Source: Calothrix sp. HK-06
GTDB taxonomy: Bacteria > Cyanobacteriota > Cyanobacteriia > Cyanobacteriales > Nostocaceae
DNA: 64,000 nt
NCBI RefSeq assembly: GCF_001904745.1
Contig: NZ_MRCD01000027.1
Span: 1 to 64,000, forward strand
Direction: 5' to 3'
Shown: in pieces, positions 36,494 to 46,800 of the stretch
Layout: each line of letters begins with the position of its first letter
Position numbering within the stretch: the first letter of the stretch is position 1
Notes under the pieces: generated by a model
Seen by the model: the letters and a program-made list of their open reading frames with translations, nothing else
The model's database searches: none
What the model was told of the DNA's origin: nothing
Made by a program: the position numbers and the translations under genes

Positions 36494-36617
36494 TTGCCAG
36501 ATTGGCAACTCACCCCTGAATTAGTCGGTTATCTTGAACAAAGATAAACGACTTCAAGGGTGTTGTTATCAGGGTGTACTCAACTACCAAACACCATTGC
36601 CAGAGCTAATCTGGCAA
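36494..36617. repeat. 124-bp inverted-repeat element, possible structured RNA or MITE
   Basis: Ten-base ends TTGCCAGATT (36494-36503) and AATCTGGCAA (36608-36617) are perfect inverted repeats. Inside them a long imperfect hairpin (about 36511-36562) pairs CACCC...TGAA and GTCG-TTATCTT with AAGATAA-CGAC and TTCA...GGGTG, with small mismatches and a TTA bulge. No coding frame. Confidence 0.65.
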
Positions 36618-36922
36618 CTATTTAATCCGATTATATTGATGATATAAAAAGCATCTACTACCTGATAACAAGTACCTTTACTTAAGTAATATTATCTAAT
36701 ATCAAAATATCTACTTATCCAAATATTTAAGTTTGGTATTCATCGCATCAGAAATAAACGTAAAAACGTTGTTGTCCACACATTAGCCCCCTAAGAGACA
36801 ACGTTTTACTAAATTTCTGTTCGCTTCAGCGGTGAATGCTGGAGCGGGAGTGAAAAGCGCTTGATATGCTTCCTCCCGCTCCTCTTTTTTTATAACGTAG
36901 GTTGGGTAGAGGAACCCAACCA
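36618..36922. other. Intergenic region without a recognised gene
   Basis: AT-rich DNA up to about 36780, then a tract with a GTAGGTTGGGTAGAGGAACCCAACC repeat near 36896-36920. A minus-strand reading frame at 36783-37001 runs through two dispersed repeats and is rejected. Confidence 0.45.
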
Positions 36923-36987
36923 AGAAACCGGGTTTCTGTTGATATCCTGTAATAAAAATGACAACTTTTGGTAGAAACCCGGTTTCT
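36923..36987. repeat. 65-bp AGAAACC...GGTTTCT element (copy A)
   Basis: AGAAACCGGGTTTCT (36923-36937) and AGAAACCCGGTTTCT (36973-36987), reverse complements of each other, flank an AT-rich spacer. It lies immediately upstream of the first coiled-coil gene. Confidence 0.82.
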
Positions 36988-37089
36988 AAACTTTGTATCA
37001 AAGTAATAAAAAGCTAATCAATTTTTTTATCAGCCACACAAAAGAATATAAATTAATTTAGAATAGTTATTAAAGAGAAGGAGTTATAT

Positions 37090-37524
37090 ATGTCAACGGA
37101 AAAAAAATATAAAGAATTTGACGAAATTGTTGACCGTGTTCTTTCAATCATAGAAAGTAAAAATGAGAGCGAGCAAACCGTACAAAATTTGACTCGTTTA
37201 GAACAAGCTCATTTTGCTACATCACAGCTTATCACTAGCTTACAGGCAGAACACCTAGCGGCATCTAACCGGATGACTCGCATTGAAGAAGTACATATAG
37301 CTGCATCACAGAGAATGGACAAGATAGAATCCGCAATCGAATCAAATGCTGCTTCCATCAAAGAACTGAACACAGCAGTTGCTAATATATTTAACATCGT
37401 CAGTATCAGTCAGCAGAATTTTGAAGTAATTCAGAAAAATTTTGAAGTAGTTGTTTCCCAAATTAAAGGACTTCAGTCAGAAAGTCGTAATATTCTTGAC
37501 CATTTGTTTGGTATACAAGAATAA
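37090..37524 (+). CDS. Coiled-coil protein, first of a tandem pair
   Basis: A 144-residue, almost wholly helical protein. The N-terminus (KEFDEIVDRVLSIIESK) is followed by repeated short helical units (RLEQAHFATSQLI, SLQAEHLAASNRMTRIEEVH, IAASQRMDKIESAI) and a C-terminal region SIKELNTAVANIFN ... SQQNFEVIQKNFEVVVSQIKGLQ. It probably forms a rod-like oligomer. The start has AAGGAG eight bases upstream. It is clearly paralogous to the gene at 37850 and lies between copies of the 65-66 bp palindromic element. I know no function for the family. Confidence 0.72.
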   Translation: MSTEKKYKEFDEIVDRVLSIIESKNESEQTVQNLTRLEQAHFATSQLITSLQAEHLAASNRMTRIEEVHIAASQRMDKIESAIESNAASIKELNTAVANIFNIVSISQQNFEVIQKNFEVVVSQIKGLQSESRNILDHLFGIQE

Positions 37525-37612
37525 TTATGTTCAAGGAGGCAATTAAACTTCTATGTCTTTAAATATATAAAAAAGGCATAATTTTTATTTTCTGTTTTAT
37601 TTTAAAGCATTA

Positions 37613-37646
37613 AATTCCCGACTTCTCAAAGAAGTTGGGAATTTCA
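37613..37646. terminator. Hairpin AAATTCCCGACTTCT / AGAAGTTGGGAATTT
   Basis: Nearly perfect 15-base arms with a 3-4 base loop, about 90 bases after the first coiled-coil gene. Confidence 0.6.
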
Positions 37647-37655
37647 GTCTTTATT

Positions 37656-37721
37656 AGAAACCGGGTTTTTCGCTGACATCTTATAATACAAAACAAGGAT
37701 TTTAGGTAAAACCCGGTTTCT
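37656..37721. repeat. 66-bp AGAAACC...GGTTTCT element (copy B)
   Basis: AGAAACCGGGTTTTT at the left end and AAAACCCGGTTTCTT at the right end, with an AT-rich spacer that resembles copies A and C in length and partly in sequence (ATxxTxTAATA). Confidence 0.8.
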
Positions 37722-37849
37722 TTATTACATCAATTAATTGCAAAATAAAATTAAGTTATTATAAAAATAGTAGTCTTTACATACAAATCACCCAACTTAA
37801 ACTAAGTAGAATAAACTAATATAAGATTATGATTAATACAAAGATATTT

Positions 37850-38233
37850 ATGTTTAATAGAAGACAAAAAGAATTGGATGAAGTATTTGAACGTGTTCTT
37901 GCATTCATGGAAGATGCTTGTGACCAATCATCGAAGCGTATGGAAAAGTTAGAACATTTAAATATTGCAGCGTCGGAACGTATCGCTCGTTTGGAAGAAG
38001 CAAGTTTGGCATCTTCAAAAAGACTAGATAGAATTGAAACGATTTTAGAGTCGAATACAATTTCTATTAAAGAATTAAATAGTGCTGCCTCCAATATATT
38101 TACTGCTATGACTCTCAGTCAGAAAAATTTTGAGGTTATTCAGGAAAACTTTGAAATTATGGTTTCACAAGTTAAAGGAATTCAAAATGAAAATCGCCAT
38201 ATGCTTGAACATTTATTTGAAGCAAACGAGTAA
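37850..38233 (+). CDS. Coiled-coil protein, second of a tandem pair
   Basis: A 127-residue helical paralogue of the gene at 37090. It shares RQKELDEVFERVLAFME with KEFDEIVDRVLSIIE, and ISIKELNSAASNIF, LSQKNFEVIQENFEIMVSQVKGIQ and the LEHLF ending. It has one fewer internal helical unit than its sister. The ATG at 37850 is preferred over an in-frame ATG 21 bases upstream because it aligns with the start of the paralogue; neither has a strong ribosome binding site. Copies B and C of the palindromic element flank it. Confidence 0.7.
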   Translation: MFNRRQKELDEVFERVLAFMEDACDQSSKRMEKLEHLNIAASERIARLEEASLASSKRLDRIETILESNTISIKELNSAASNIFTAMTLSQKNFEVIQENFEIMVSQVKGIQNENRHMLEHLFEANE

Positions 38234-38347
38234 ATATTTTTAATTGAATAAAGTTATTATATTCTATGGTGTTTATTACTGTATAAAAATTCTAAACGGA
38301 TGTAACAAATAAATTACTTATTACATCCGTCTATAATTTAAAATTTT

Positions 38348-38412
38348 AGAAACCGGGTTTATTTGTTGAATATTGTAATAACATCATGATTTTGCTTAGA
38401 AACCCGGTTTCT
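38348..38412. repeat. 65-bp AGAAACC...GGTTTCT element (copy C)
   Basis: AGAAACCGGGTTTAT (38348-38362) and AGAAACCCGGTTTCT (38398-38412) around an AT-rich spacer. It directly adjoins the 3' end of the minus-strand alpha/beta hydrolase gene and may terminate it. Confidence 0.82.
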
Positions 38413-38419
38413 TCGCGCC

Positions 38420-39355
38420 TTAGCAGTAACCGCTTTCTTCTAAAAACCTTACTGCTGTTTTATTTATAATAGCCGAGGCGCCGAACGAAGCATCATGGCA
38501 GCAGTTAGGAATGATATTTAAATATGAATTTGGAATACATTCTTGTAACTTTTTCCCATCGCTTGCAGGAAACCACGAATCTTGCTTACCCCATAAAATT
38601 AACGTAGGACAGCTAATTTTAGAAAGATTGTTTTGAGTATTAGTTAACCAGTTTGGTTTGTTAGCTTGCGCTAGCTCAATTTCTTGCGCGGCAATTTTTA
38701 ATTCTTCCGCAACCTTCGTTAAAGTTCCAGGAAACTCAATATATGGATAAGTAATCCAATATACGTCTTCTGGTGTTAGCGTAGAGGGGTCGTATAAAAC
38801 ACTACGCCGCTCAATTGCCATAACTTCACGAACCAAAGGAGCAAATAAATAACTTAAACGTGAAGTATCAATAGCTTGTATAACTTCTATTGGTATTTGA
38901 GAAAGTAAAGACATTCCCCAATGCGGCAAACGCTTGGCAAAAATAGGTACATTTACTACTATTAATCTTGCAATTAACTGTGGATACTTCTGCGAAGCAG
39001 CCAGAGCAACTAAGGCACCCAAAGATTCTGCGACAATAATAGCAGGTTCATTACACAACGCACGAATTACTCTAGCTAGTTCTGTAACTTGATGTCCTTG
39101 TTGCTCGCGACGCGATATAGGTTTATCAGAGAAACCATAACCTTTGGCATCAAAACAAATTACACGAAAATATTTCGATAAAGGTTTAATGCTGTTACGC
39201 CAGTTATAACTCCAACTGCCGATACCGTGTAGTAAAAATAACGGTTTGCCGCTACCAACTTCGCCATATGCAATTTTGACCGGGTATCCGTTTGCGTCGG
39301 CAATAGTTAAGCTTTGCTTACCCAAAGGAAAATTCGTCCGCCACCAATCTCTCAT
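38420..39355 (-). CDS. Alpha/beta hydrolase
   Basis: A 311-residue hydrolase. The oxyanion-hole region is LFLLHGIGSWSYNW, the nucleophile S111 sits in a slightly unusual elbow, AESLGA instead of GxSxG, and the catalytic partners are D259 (WGKQDSWFP) and H287 (NCCHDAS). A helical cap covers about residues 140-240. The ATG at 39355 (start RDWWRTNFPLGKQSL) is preferred. An in-frame TTG at 39466 would add 37 residues that look non-homologous and low in coding quality. The substrate is unknown; relatives include lipases and esterases. Confidence 0.85.
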   Translation of the reverse strand: MRDWWRTNFPLGKQSLTIADANGYPVKIAYGEVGSGKPLFLLHGIGSWSYNWRNSIKPLSKYFRVICFDAKGYGFSDKPISRREQQGHQVTELARVIRALCNEPAIIVAESLGALVALAASQKYPQLIARLIVVNVPIFAKRLPHWGMSLLSQIPIEVIQAIDTSRLSYLFAPLVREVMAIERRSVLYDPSTLTPEDVYWITYPYIEFPGTLTKVAEELKIAAQEIELAQANKPNWLTNTQNNLSKISCPTLILWGKQDSWFPASDGKKLQECIPNSYLNIIPNCCHDASFGASAIINKTAVRFLEESGYC

Positions 39356-39488
39356 TTTAGATTTGTCTTCGACAGTGAATAGAGTATAGATTTTAGATTG
39401 AGTGATTTTAATCCAAAAATCTAAATTTTTGGCATCTTGGAAAAAAAAGTTTATTTTTCGGCTCAATTAAAACCTATAAGTGATTTAT

Positions 39489-39995
39489 TTAACCACCTGT
39501 CAAAATTGTCATTATCATTCTAACTAATATAACGGGTATTGCCACAAGCACAATCGCTACAAGTAACAGTACGATTAGAATTCCTGTAATAAACCACTTA
39601 TCAGCTTGTTTCTTGGCTCCTGGAAATTTTAAATATTCTTCTAATAACTTAATATTGTTGGTATTGGCTGTCCATGCAAAGTCAAAAAAGTCTCCTATCA
39701 GTGGAACCGTACCAGCAAGTCCATCGATAGCTATATTAAATACCATCCTTCCCAAAGTCGAACCCGGCACCCCTAAGCGTGCAGCTTCGAGGACAATATA
39801 ACTAGACATTAGCACGCCTAAAAAGTCACCGACACCAGGTAACAGTCCAATAACTGGGTCGAGACCAATACCAACTTGTGTACCAGGTATCACAATAGCT
39901 TTATCAAGTATCCGTGCAAGTTGTCGTAGTCGCTTTAAAGTCGGCGCCTTAGCTTCAGGCTCAATAGTAGAATATCGAAAAGGCTGTTGAGACAT
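39489..39995 (-). CDS. DUF4112 domain-containing membrane protein
   Basis: A 168-residue protein with the DUF4112 pattern: LARILDKAIVIPGTQVGIGL, then DPVIGLLPGVGDFLGVLMSS, and GLAGTVPLIGDFFDFAWTAN. A C-terminal membrane helix lies at about 135-165. The family is widespread in cyanobacteria and proteobacteria and has no known function. It is on the same strand as the hydrolase with a gap of 130 bases. Confidence 0.9.
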   Translation of the reverse strand: MSQQPFRYSTIEPEAKAPTLKRLRQLARILDKAIVIPGTQVGIGLDPVIGLLPGVGDFLGVLMSSYIVLEAARLGVPGSTLGRMVFNIAIDGLAGTVPLIGDFFDFAWTANTNNIKLLEEYLKFPGAKKQADKWFITGILIVLLLVAIVLVAIPVILVRMIMTILTGG

Positions 39996-40156
39996 GGTTA
40001 AATATCCTTAAAGAGGCAGTTAGTAACATACCAGCTAGTTGATTGAATATTCTACGACTATGGCACCTTTTTTTTATAACAGTTTGGTTGTTTGTATCTA
40101 TCTTTACTATTTGTCTTAACAAAATGTAGTTTATTCTATTTTCAGATTAAAAATAT

Positions 40157-40603
40157 ATGTCTTCTACCCAAGTATTCGAGCAATCAATTCAAATCAACGC
40201 CTCAGCCACCACCGTTGAACGCTGTATTACTGAGTTAAATTTAATGCATCGATGGCTGAATCCACTTTTACGTTGTTACCCCGTCGGTGATTGGGATACA
40301 AATGTCGGAGGAAAGAGCAAATTTGTGATTGAAATACCATTAATCAAGCCGACGTTAAACAATACAGTTGTAGAACGACAACCAGGACTGGTAGTTTGGG
40401 GTTTTGAAGGATTTTTTAAAGGCAAAGACCGCTGGGAATGTCAACCAATGCCAAATGGTACATGTTTACTGAACAGATTTGAATTTGAAATACCCAACCC
40501 TGTAATGAGCTGGGGTTTTAAGATATTTGCTGAAAAATTTACTAAAGAGGATATGCAAGCGCAATTAAGGCGCCTTAAACAAGTTGCAGAAAACATCAAA
40601 TAA
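40157..40603 (+). CDS. SRPBCC family protein
   Basis: A 148-residue START/Bet v 1-fold (polyketide cyclase-like) protein. It has the pattern FEQSIQINASATTVERCITE, LMHRWLNPLLRCYPVG and WGFEGFFKGKDRWECQPMPN, ending with a long helix (EDMQAQLRRLKQVAENI). Such proteins bind hydrophobic ligands or act as cyclases; the ligand is unknown. The 3' end overlaps the end of a minus-strand VCBS relic. Confidence 0.85.
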   Translation: MSSTQVFEQSIQINASATTVERCITELNLMHRWLNPLLRCYPVGDWDTNVGGKSKFVIEIPLIKPTLNNTVVERQPGLVVWGFEGFFKGKDRWECQPMPNGTCLLNRFEFEIPNPVMSWGFKIFAEKFTKEDMQAQLRRLKQVAENIK

Positions 40604-40814
40604 TCTTGTTCTTGTACAGTTTACTGATTCTTTGACCGTTGCTGTTGTTGCCAGTAAGAATGAGGTCGAGCTTACCATTGCCACTGTAGTCTCCCCACGC
40701 TACCGAACTCTCATATACACCAGTTAGAGATATAGAGTCGTCAGGTATGAGGGATTCACTAGTAAGGATGCCAGCATATTTACTTTGGCAGTCTGGAGTA
40801 ATAGGCCTTAACAA
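40596..40814 (-). pseudogene. Orphan FG-GAP/VCBS repeat fragment
   Basis: A 72-codon frame without a proper start codon. Its C-terminal 45 residues read SISLTGVYESSVAWGDYSGN ... LDLILTGNNSNGQRISKLYKN, one complete VCBS/FG-GAP unit like those of the giant protein at 52474-64000. The first part is not repeat-like. It is probably a leftover of a larger VCBS protein that lay beside the giant gene at 40896. Confidence 0.75.
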
Positions 40815-40895
40815 GTAGCAAACAATATAAACAGAAAAATCTTGGACATGACAGTGCCATACCCAAGATTTAGATTAATAATTAGTTCCTACTGA

Positions 40896-43800
40896 TTAAG
40901 CAATTATTTGCACTTGCTTGATTGAAAGAATCATATCGTTATAATCGCGGTCGCCGCCACCAATTATGTCCTCGAAACCAAATTTGTTATTACCTAAACT
41001 ACGAACGTGGTCTACACCACTGCTGTTTATGCCTAAATATGGTGTGAGAATACGATTGAAATCTTTGTTAATGCTTGAAAGCGTGCCGTTAGAAACCAAG
41101 AATGGTACGTAGTATTCACCACCTGTGAGATTAACAGAAATTTCTGTTGTCTGTTGGTTAGGTGTTTGAAGCTCTGTTCCTTGAATTAAACGGTCTGTTG
41201 TTGCCAGTTCTAAATAACGCTGTTTTTGTTCCGCACTTAAACCAGAAGTTGGGTCAAGTAACATACCAGTTAGTGGGTCTCGAATTGCTCCAGATGCATC
41301 ATCAACTCGGAATAAGTAAGCAGTATTATTATGTACGGCTTCTCGTTGAAGTGATAAGCTTAGTTTGACTTGCTTGCCATCAAAAGCGCCAGAGGATTTG
41401 AGGTCGATTAACTCATCGGTGGTATTTAATTGTGGTTGAGTTTGACTGATTGCAAATAATCCTAATTGGGGACGAGCTTCTTCGGCAGTCAAAACTTTGG
41501 CACTGACATCGAACAACCCAGCTAGGGATAATTTGGCTTTTTGTCCGCGTTCGTCATTGCTGGCAGTCATCATTGCCGCACCATTATTGAGGGTGGAAAG
41601 CGAAAACTGCACAGAATTGGAATTTAGTCCATTAAACAGTAATTCATCTTTTGTCCCCTGAATTACGAAAAAGACTGCTTGTTCCCCTTCTTCAAAAGCA
41701 ACCGTGCGAGTAGTAGTACCAATATCTGGGTTAGGATTTTTCTTGGTCAAGCTGCTAAAAAGTGTTTCGCCGCGTTCAATAATACTTTGTTTGGCTTCTT
41801 CAAGTGATTTAACAGCTTTGCCCTTAACTTCAATGATTTGCCCATCTGAACCGAAGCGAACGCGCGCCATCCCAACTTCTGAAGCTTCAGTTCCAGAGAA
41901 ACTGTCGAGAGTAAATTGAACATAACTACGGTTGCCATAGAAGTTTAATCCATCCTGACTCGAACGAACCTCCATGCGACTGGTTCCGAAATCCCAGTTG
42001 GCTGCCACTAAAGATGTTTCAATCTCACCATTGCTTAAACCATCTTCATCGCCCCATTGACCATCTTGCAAATAAACTACCGCCCAGTCTGCCTTGCCAT
42101 CGAGATTTCGATCTTGCAAGACTGCTCCTGTGAGAATATCATAATCCAACTGCCCTCGCCCAGGATTAGACTGCCGACGAAAGTCGTAGAGAGAACCATC
42201 TGCTTTGAGCTTGAGAAGTGTATTTACAGTTATATCTTCAGAACCATCAGGTAGCTTAATTTCTACCTTGACTGGGTTTTGCTTAATGCCCTCTTTAACT
42301 TTTTGTTGTAAACTCTCATCTATTTGTGCTGGATTGGGCATCACCTTAAAGTTAGCGATGTCTAATACAGAAGTCAGCTTTTTCAGAGAAGACTTTTTCA
42401 AATCTTTTGTATCAAAGACAGCCACAGGGTCAGGAACTACATCCTCAAAGTATTGAGTTTTGCCATCAACGATTACTAACGCGGGTGTCTGAGGATTACC
42501 ACCTAGTCGCTGCTGGTCTTTTTCGTCAACCGTTATTTCTGTATCAATAGATGCATAGATAATTGCGATTATATCTTCTGCGATACTAACGAAGGTGTTT
42601 TTGGCATTTTTACCCGTACCTTTAGTGAAGGTCAATTTATCTTGCAAGTCTTCAGATACCTGAATTTTATCCAGCCCGTCTTTAAATCTATAAATCTCGG
42701 TTATGCCTTTTCCAACTTCCAAAACTATGGTGTCTGCTCCCAAGCCCGTGTAAACTCGGTTATTACCTGCACCGGGATTAATTGTGTCGTCACCATCTCC
42801 AGCATAAATTAGGTCATCGCCATCACCCCCATCAATGCTGTCATCTCCCGCACCTGCCCAAATCAAATCATTGCCGACGCCAGAATTAATAATATCGCTG
42901 CCGCTTTCTGTATAAATGTTATCTGCACCTGTACCTGTGGCAATAATATTAATACCATTTCCTGCTCGAATCGTATTATTGCCATCACCAGCACCAATCC
43001 AGTCATCACCACTACCGGTAGTAATTTGGTCGTTTCCACCATAGGTAGTAATTAAATTATTACCATTGCCTGCATTGATGGTGTTTTGACCTTCCCCAGC
43101 ATTAATTACGTCATTACCATTGCCAGTGTTTATTTTATCATCACCAGCACCTGTAGTAATGTTGTTTAAGCCATCACCAGCAAAGATAACAGTATTTCCT
43201 CCAGCGACTTGGATAAAATCGTTACCGTTGCCTGCATAGATTTCGCTGTTGCCTGCACCGCTATAAATTACATTATTACCATTACCAGCATTAATGTAGT
43301 TGTTACCACCAGCATCTTTAATGACATTATCTTCATCGCCGACAGTGATGTTGTCTATATCGGGACCAGTATAAATACTGCTATTGCCCGCTTGTTCCAA
43401 GGAGGTGCTGTAGACAGTGATGGTTACACTACCATTAACTCGCTTATTTCCGTCGGTAGCAACGTAGAAGAAGGTATCTTCCCCTACAAAACCGGAATTG
43501 GGAGTGTAAGTAATTGTTTTGTCTTGGTTAATTCTGACCGTCCCGCTTTTGGAAGTGAAGACTTCCGTAACGTTAAATGCAGCATCTTTTTGATTTTTGA
43601 GAACATCTAGCGTTAACTGAGTCTCTTTACTAGTTATACCAGTTAGAGTGTTTTCATCTGTCTTGAATGCAGGATTGCTAACTACTGCGGCTTGAATTTG
43701 TTCGATTAAAGCATTTCCCGTATTTTCGGTAAGTACTTCACTAATAGTTTTTGCACTGGTTCCAACTGCCTTTAAGTCAGGAGCGATTTCTCCTTGGGCG

Positions 43801-46800
43801 ACTTTTTGTACTTGGGTGATTCTAGTTGTTTTCTCTATCAGAGACAAGCTGGAATTATTGAAAATCGTATTGAGTTGTTGATTTGCCTCAGCAATGATTT
43901 GGGCGGCGCCGTTAACAACGTCAGATGGAATGTCGGGAGCAACTTGCTTAATAATAGATTCTAGAAAGGTTGCATTGCTGAAGTTGACAAGTCTATTATT
44001 TGTAATAGGGTCGATTAAGGCATCAATAACTTGATAAGAAACCTCGCTAACGTCTAACTTTAAATATCCACTGAGTAATTGCGTTAGGGCAACAATACTA
44101 TTTTGTATTTCTGCCTGTTTCACAAAAATGATTAAGCCATTGTCTGAAGGATCGCCATTGGCAATTTCTGTGAAAGGATTGAAGTTGAATACATCAATTG
44201 ATGGCAGCCCTAAAGCAGTTTTGATTTGAGATTGGGCGCCTGTTATGTCTAGCGTATTAGCGACCAGCGCAGCTAGTGCTGACAGAGGTTTAAGGGCGAG
44301 GTTTTGAAATCCGCCTGCTAATTCGGCTGGTACAATTGCAGCAATGATTTGTTGACGTTTATCTTCAACAGTTAGCTGACTATTATCACGAATTGCCGCT
44401 ATCTCTTGGTTTTTCTTGGCAATATTAGATGCGATCTCTTCAACTTTAGTTGTTTCTAAACTTATGTTGCGATTAGAAAGTGACTCTTGAATGAGTGTTT
44501 TTACTGTTATTTGGTCGCTGAAATTGGGATTGTTACTTCTTCCAATACGAATTGCAATCGCTTCTAAAATTTCATTGGCGATGGCAGCCTTAACCCCAGG
44601 TTTGTCAGTTGGTATGGCTGTTGCAATCTCTGAAGTTCCTAAAATTACCAGGTTTTGCAGTTGACCCAAGCTCGATAATGTAGGTAATTCGAGGGCTTGA
44701 AAGTCATAATCGAACAGATTGAGAAGCGCTGGTAATCCCAACACCTGCTTAACTTTCGCTTCTGCCGACTTCAATCCCAACTCAGCAATCTTAGTAGCAA
44801 GGGTTGTTAGTGGACTAGCGACGGTTGCTTCAGGTGTGGTAATCAGAGGTGTAGTTTGAGTGATTTCTGTTGAGGTATCAATCCCATCAACAACAATGAT
44901 ATTTCCTTCGATGGCATCAATCTTTCCATTACCGTTGGTGTCAAATTGAGCTAAAGGAGTTTCTAAATTGTAAGTACCATCAGCATTACTAATTGTGTAA
45001 GGTTCAATAGGGTCAAGAACACCATTCAAGTTAGCATCAAAGAATACATAAGCAGCGGCTATATCTCCATCAAAAGCAGTTCCCGCGCTATTCCCCTTCG
45101 GTCCAACACTAAATTTTGCGAGGTTGAAGGTGGCTAACCTTTTCTCCCACACCTTTGCACCAAAGGATTTGACTTCTGCTGCTACATAAACGTTAAGCGC
45201 ACCAGAAAGCTGGAAGAGTTCCCAAGGCGAGAGCAGGCGTGGAGTAATCTCAGAGGGGCGAATCCGTCCGTCACTTGTGTTACTTAATTCCCCACCATCT
45301 ATCAAGTCAATACCTAGTAGGCCTTCAAGACCACCCTTGACGTAACCAGAGATAGCAACAAAATTTAAACCCGCTCCAGCTTCAATATAAGCTCTGGCTG
45401 TTACTTCATTAACATCATCCCCAGTCCCATCAGCATTCGCACGATCACTCACATAAAAGCCATCAAAGACTCGCCAAGCCTCTGTTGGTTTAAACTTCTG
45501 AGAAGACCACCTCCGCAAACCATAGGTATCATAACCAAAGGCTAAGTCAGCTGCAACGCTAAATCCTCCTCCTAATAGACCAGAGACAGGCCAAAAGACA
45601 GGAAAATCTCTGCTAACACTAAAGTCAAAAACAAGTGGAGGCAAATCGTAAGTAAACAGCGGAATATCTTTACCGGTTAGTAAATCGACAATTGTAGCAG
45701 GATTACTCAACAGGGGAATACTAAAATCAGGATTTCCAGTAAATCCTTTAGTAACTTTTACTGCCCCAGAGTTTGATTTAGTCTTAAGCTGCTCGTCAGT
45801 GCTGGCTGGCTTTTTCGTAACTTGAGCTTTTTTCTCTTTATTCAGATCATCCGGATTAGTAACATCAACGTCATCTAATAATTTATAAGAACCTAGCTCT
45901 ATAAGAATAGGCATTCCTGCAGCTTGATTAGAAATCTCTTCAATTGATTTAACTAGATTGTCAATACGTACTATCGAGTCAAAAAACTTAGTGCCGATGC
46001 CAGAAGATTTACCAAAGCTTTCTACTCTTTTCAAAAATTCAGCAACTTCTAAAACAGATACCTTGCTATCGTTATTCCTATCAAATACAGAACCTAACCC
46101 CAAAGTGGAGAAGATTTTAGTATCAGCTTGTAGTAAATCAATGACTGGTCTAATAGGTTTGATTAATTCATTAATCTTTGTGACAACAGGTCTGGCAAAA
46201 TCGCTGGCAAAACTTCCTAAATCGAGCTTAATATTATCAAAGGAAATTTCTGGCCCTTTCTTTCGATTAGATACACCATTCTGATAGCCGAATACTGGTA
46301 ATTCTCCTGCCAAATCAAATTGAATTGAAGGTAAAGCAGCTTTTCCTAGAATGCTAGTTTTTGCTTCCAGTCCTAGGTTGACATCGGCATTTACCGAAGT
46401 ATTAAGCAAATCGCTGATTTTTCCTTTCTTTAGTGCTAGTCCAATCTCATCAAAAGTAAGACGAGAACCATCAGAGTCATAGGTAATGGTGTTAGTTGCG
46501 CTAGGTAATATGCCAGGAATATTGGCATATTCGTTCTTTTGATAGGAGTAAGGCTCGTAAAAACTTAGATTTGTATCTCTTTCTCCATTTTTATTGATAT
46601 CAATAAAACGGACTTCGCCTTTCGTAACTACAAAAAATTCGTCTTGGTTAAATCTGTTGTTTTGGTTGAGATCAATGAATTGTACAGTGCCATATTCAGG
46701 AACAGTATCCCACTTAAGATTGCTTTCTTGAATAGCAAAATTTTCGCCGACAAAATCCGGTGAATAGGGTTCACCTAAATCATACTTACTATCCTTGTCT

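Larger units (their letters stand above)
37525..37849. other. Intergenic region between the coiled-coil paralogues
   Basis: Holds an AAATTCCCGACTTCT...AGAAGT-GGGAATTT hairpin (37613-37646), which resembles the one after jag, then copy B of the 66-bp element (37656-37721), then AT-rich leader sequence. Confidence 0.6.

Noticed and set aside
36783-37001. 72-codon minus-strand frame
   Set aside because: Runs through two dispersed repeats (GGTTGGGT and GAAACCGGGTTTC), which create the open frame.
42720-43360. DNA repeat array in the first giant gene
   Set aside because: The periodicity comes from RTX-type protein nonapeptides in frame; not a separate DNA element.
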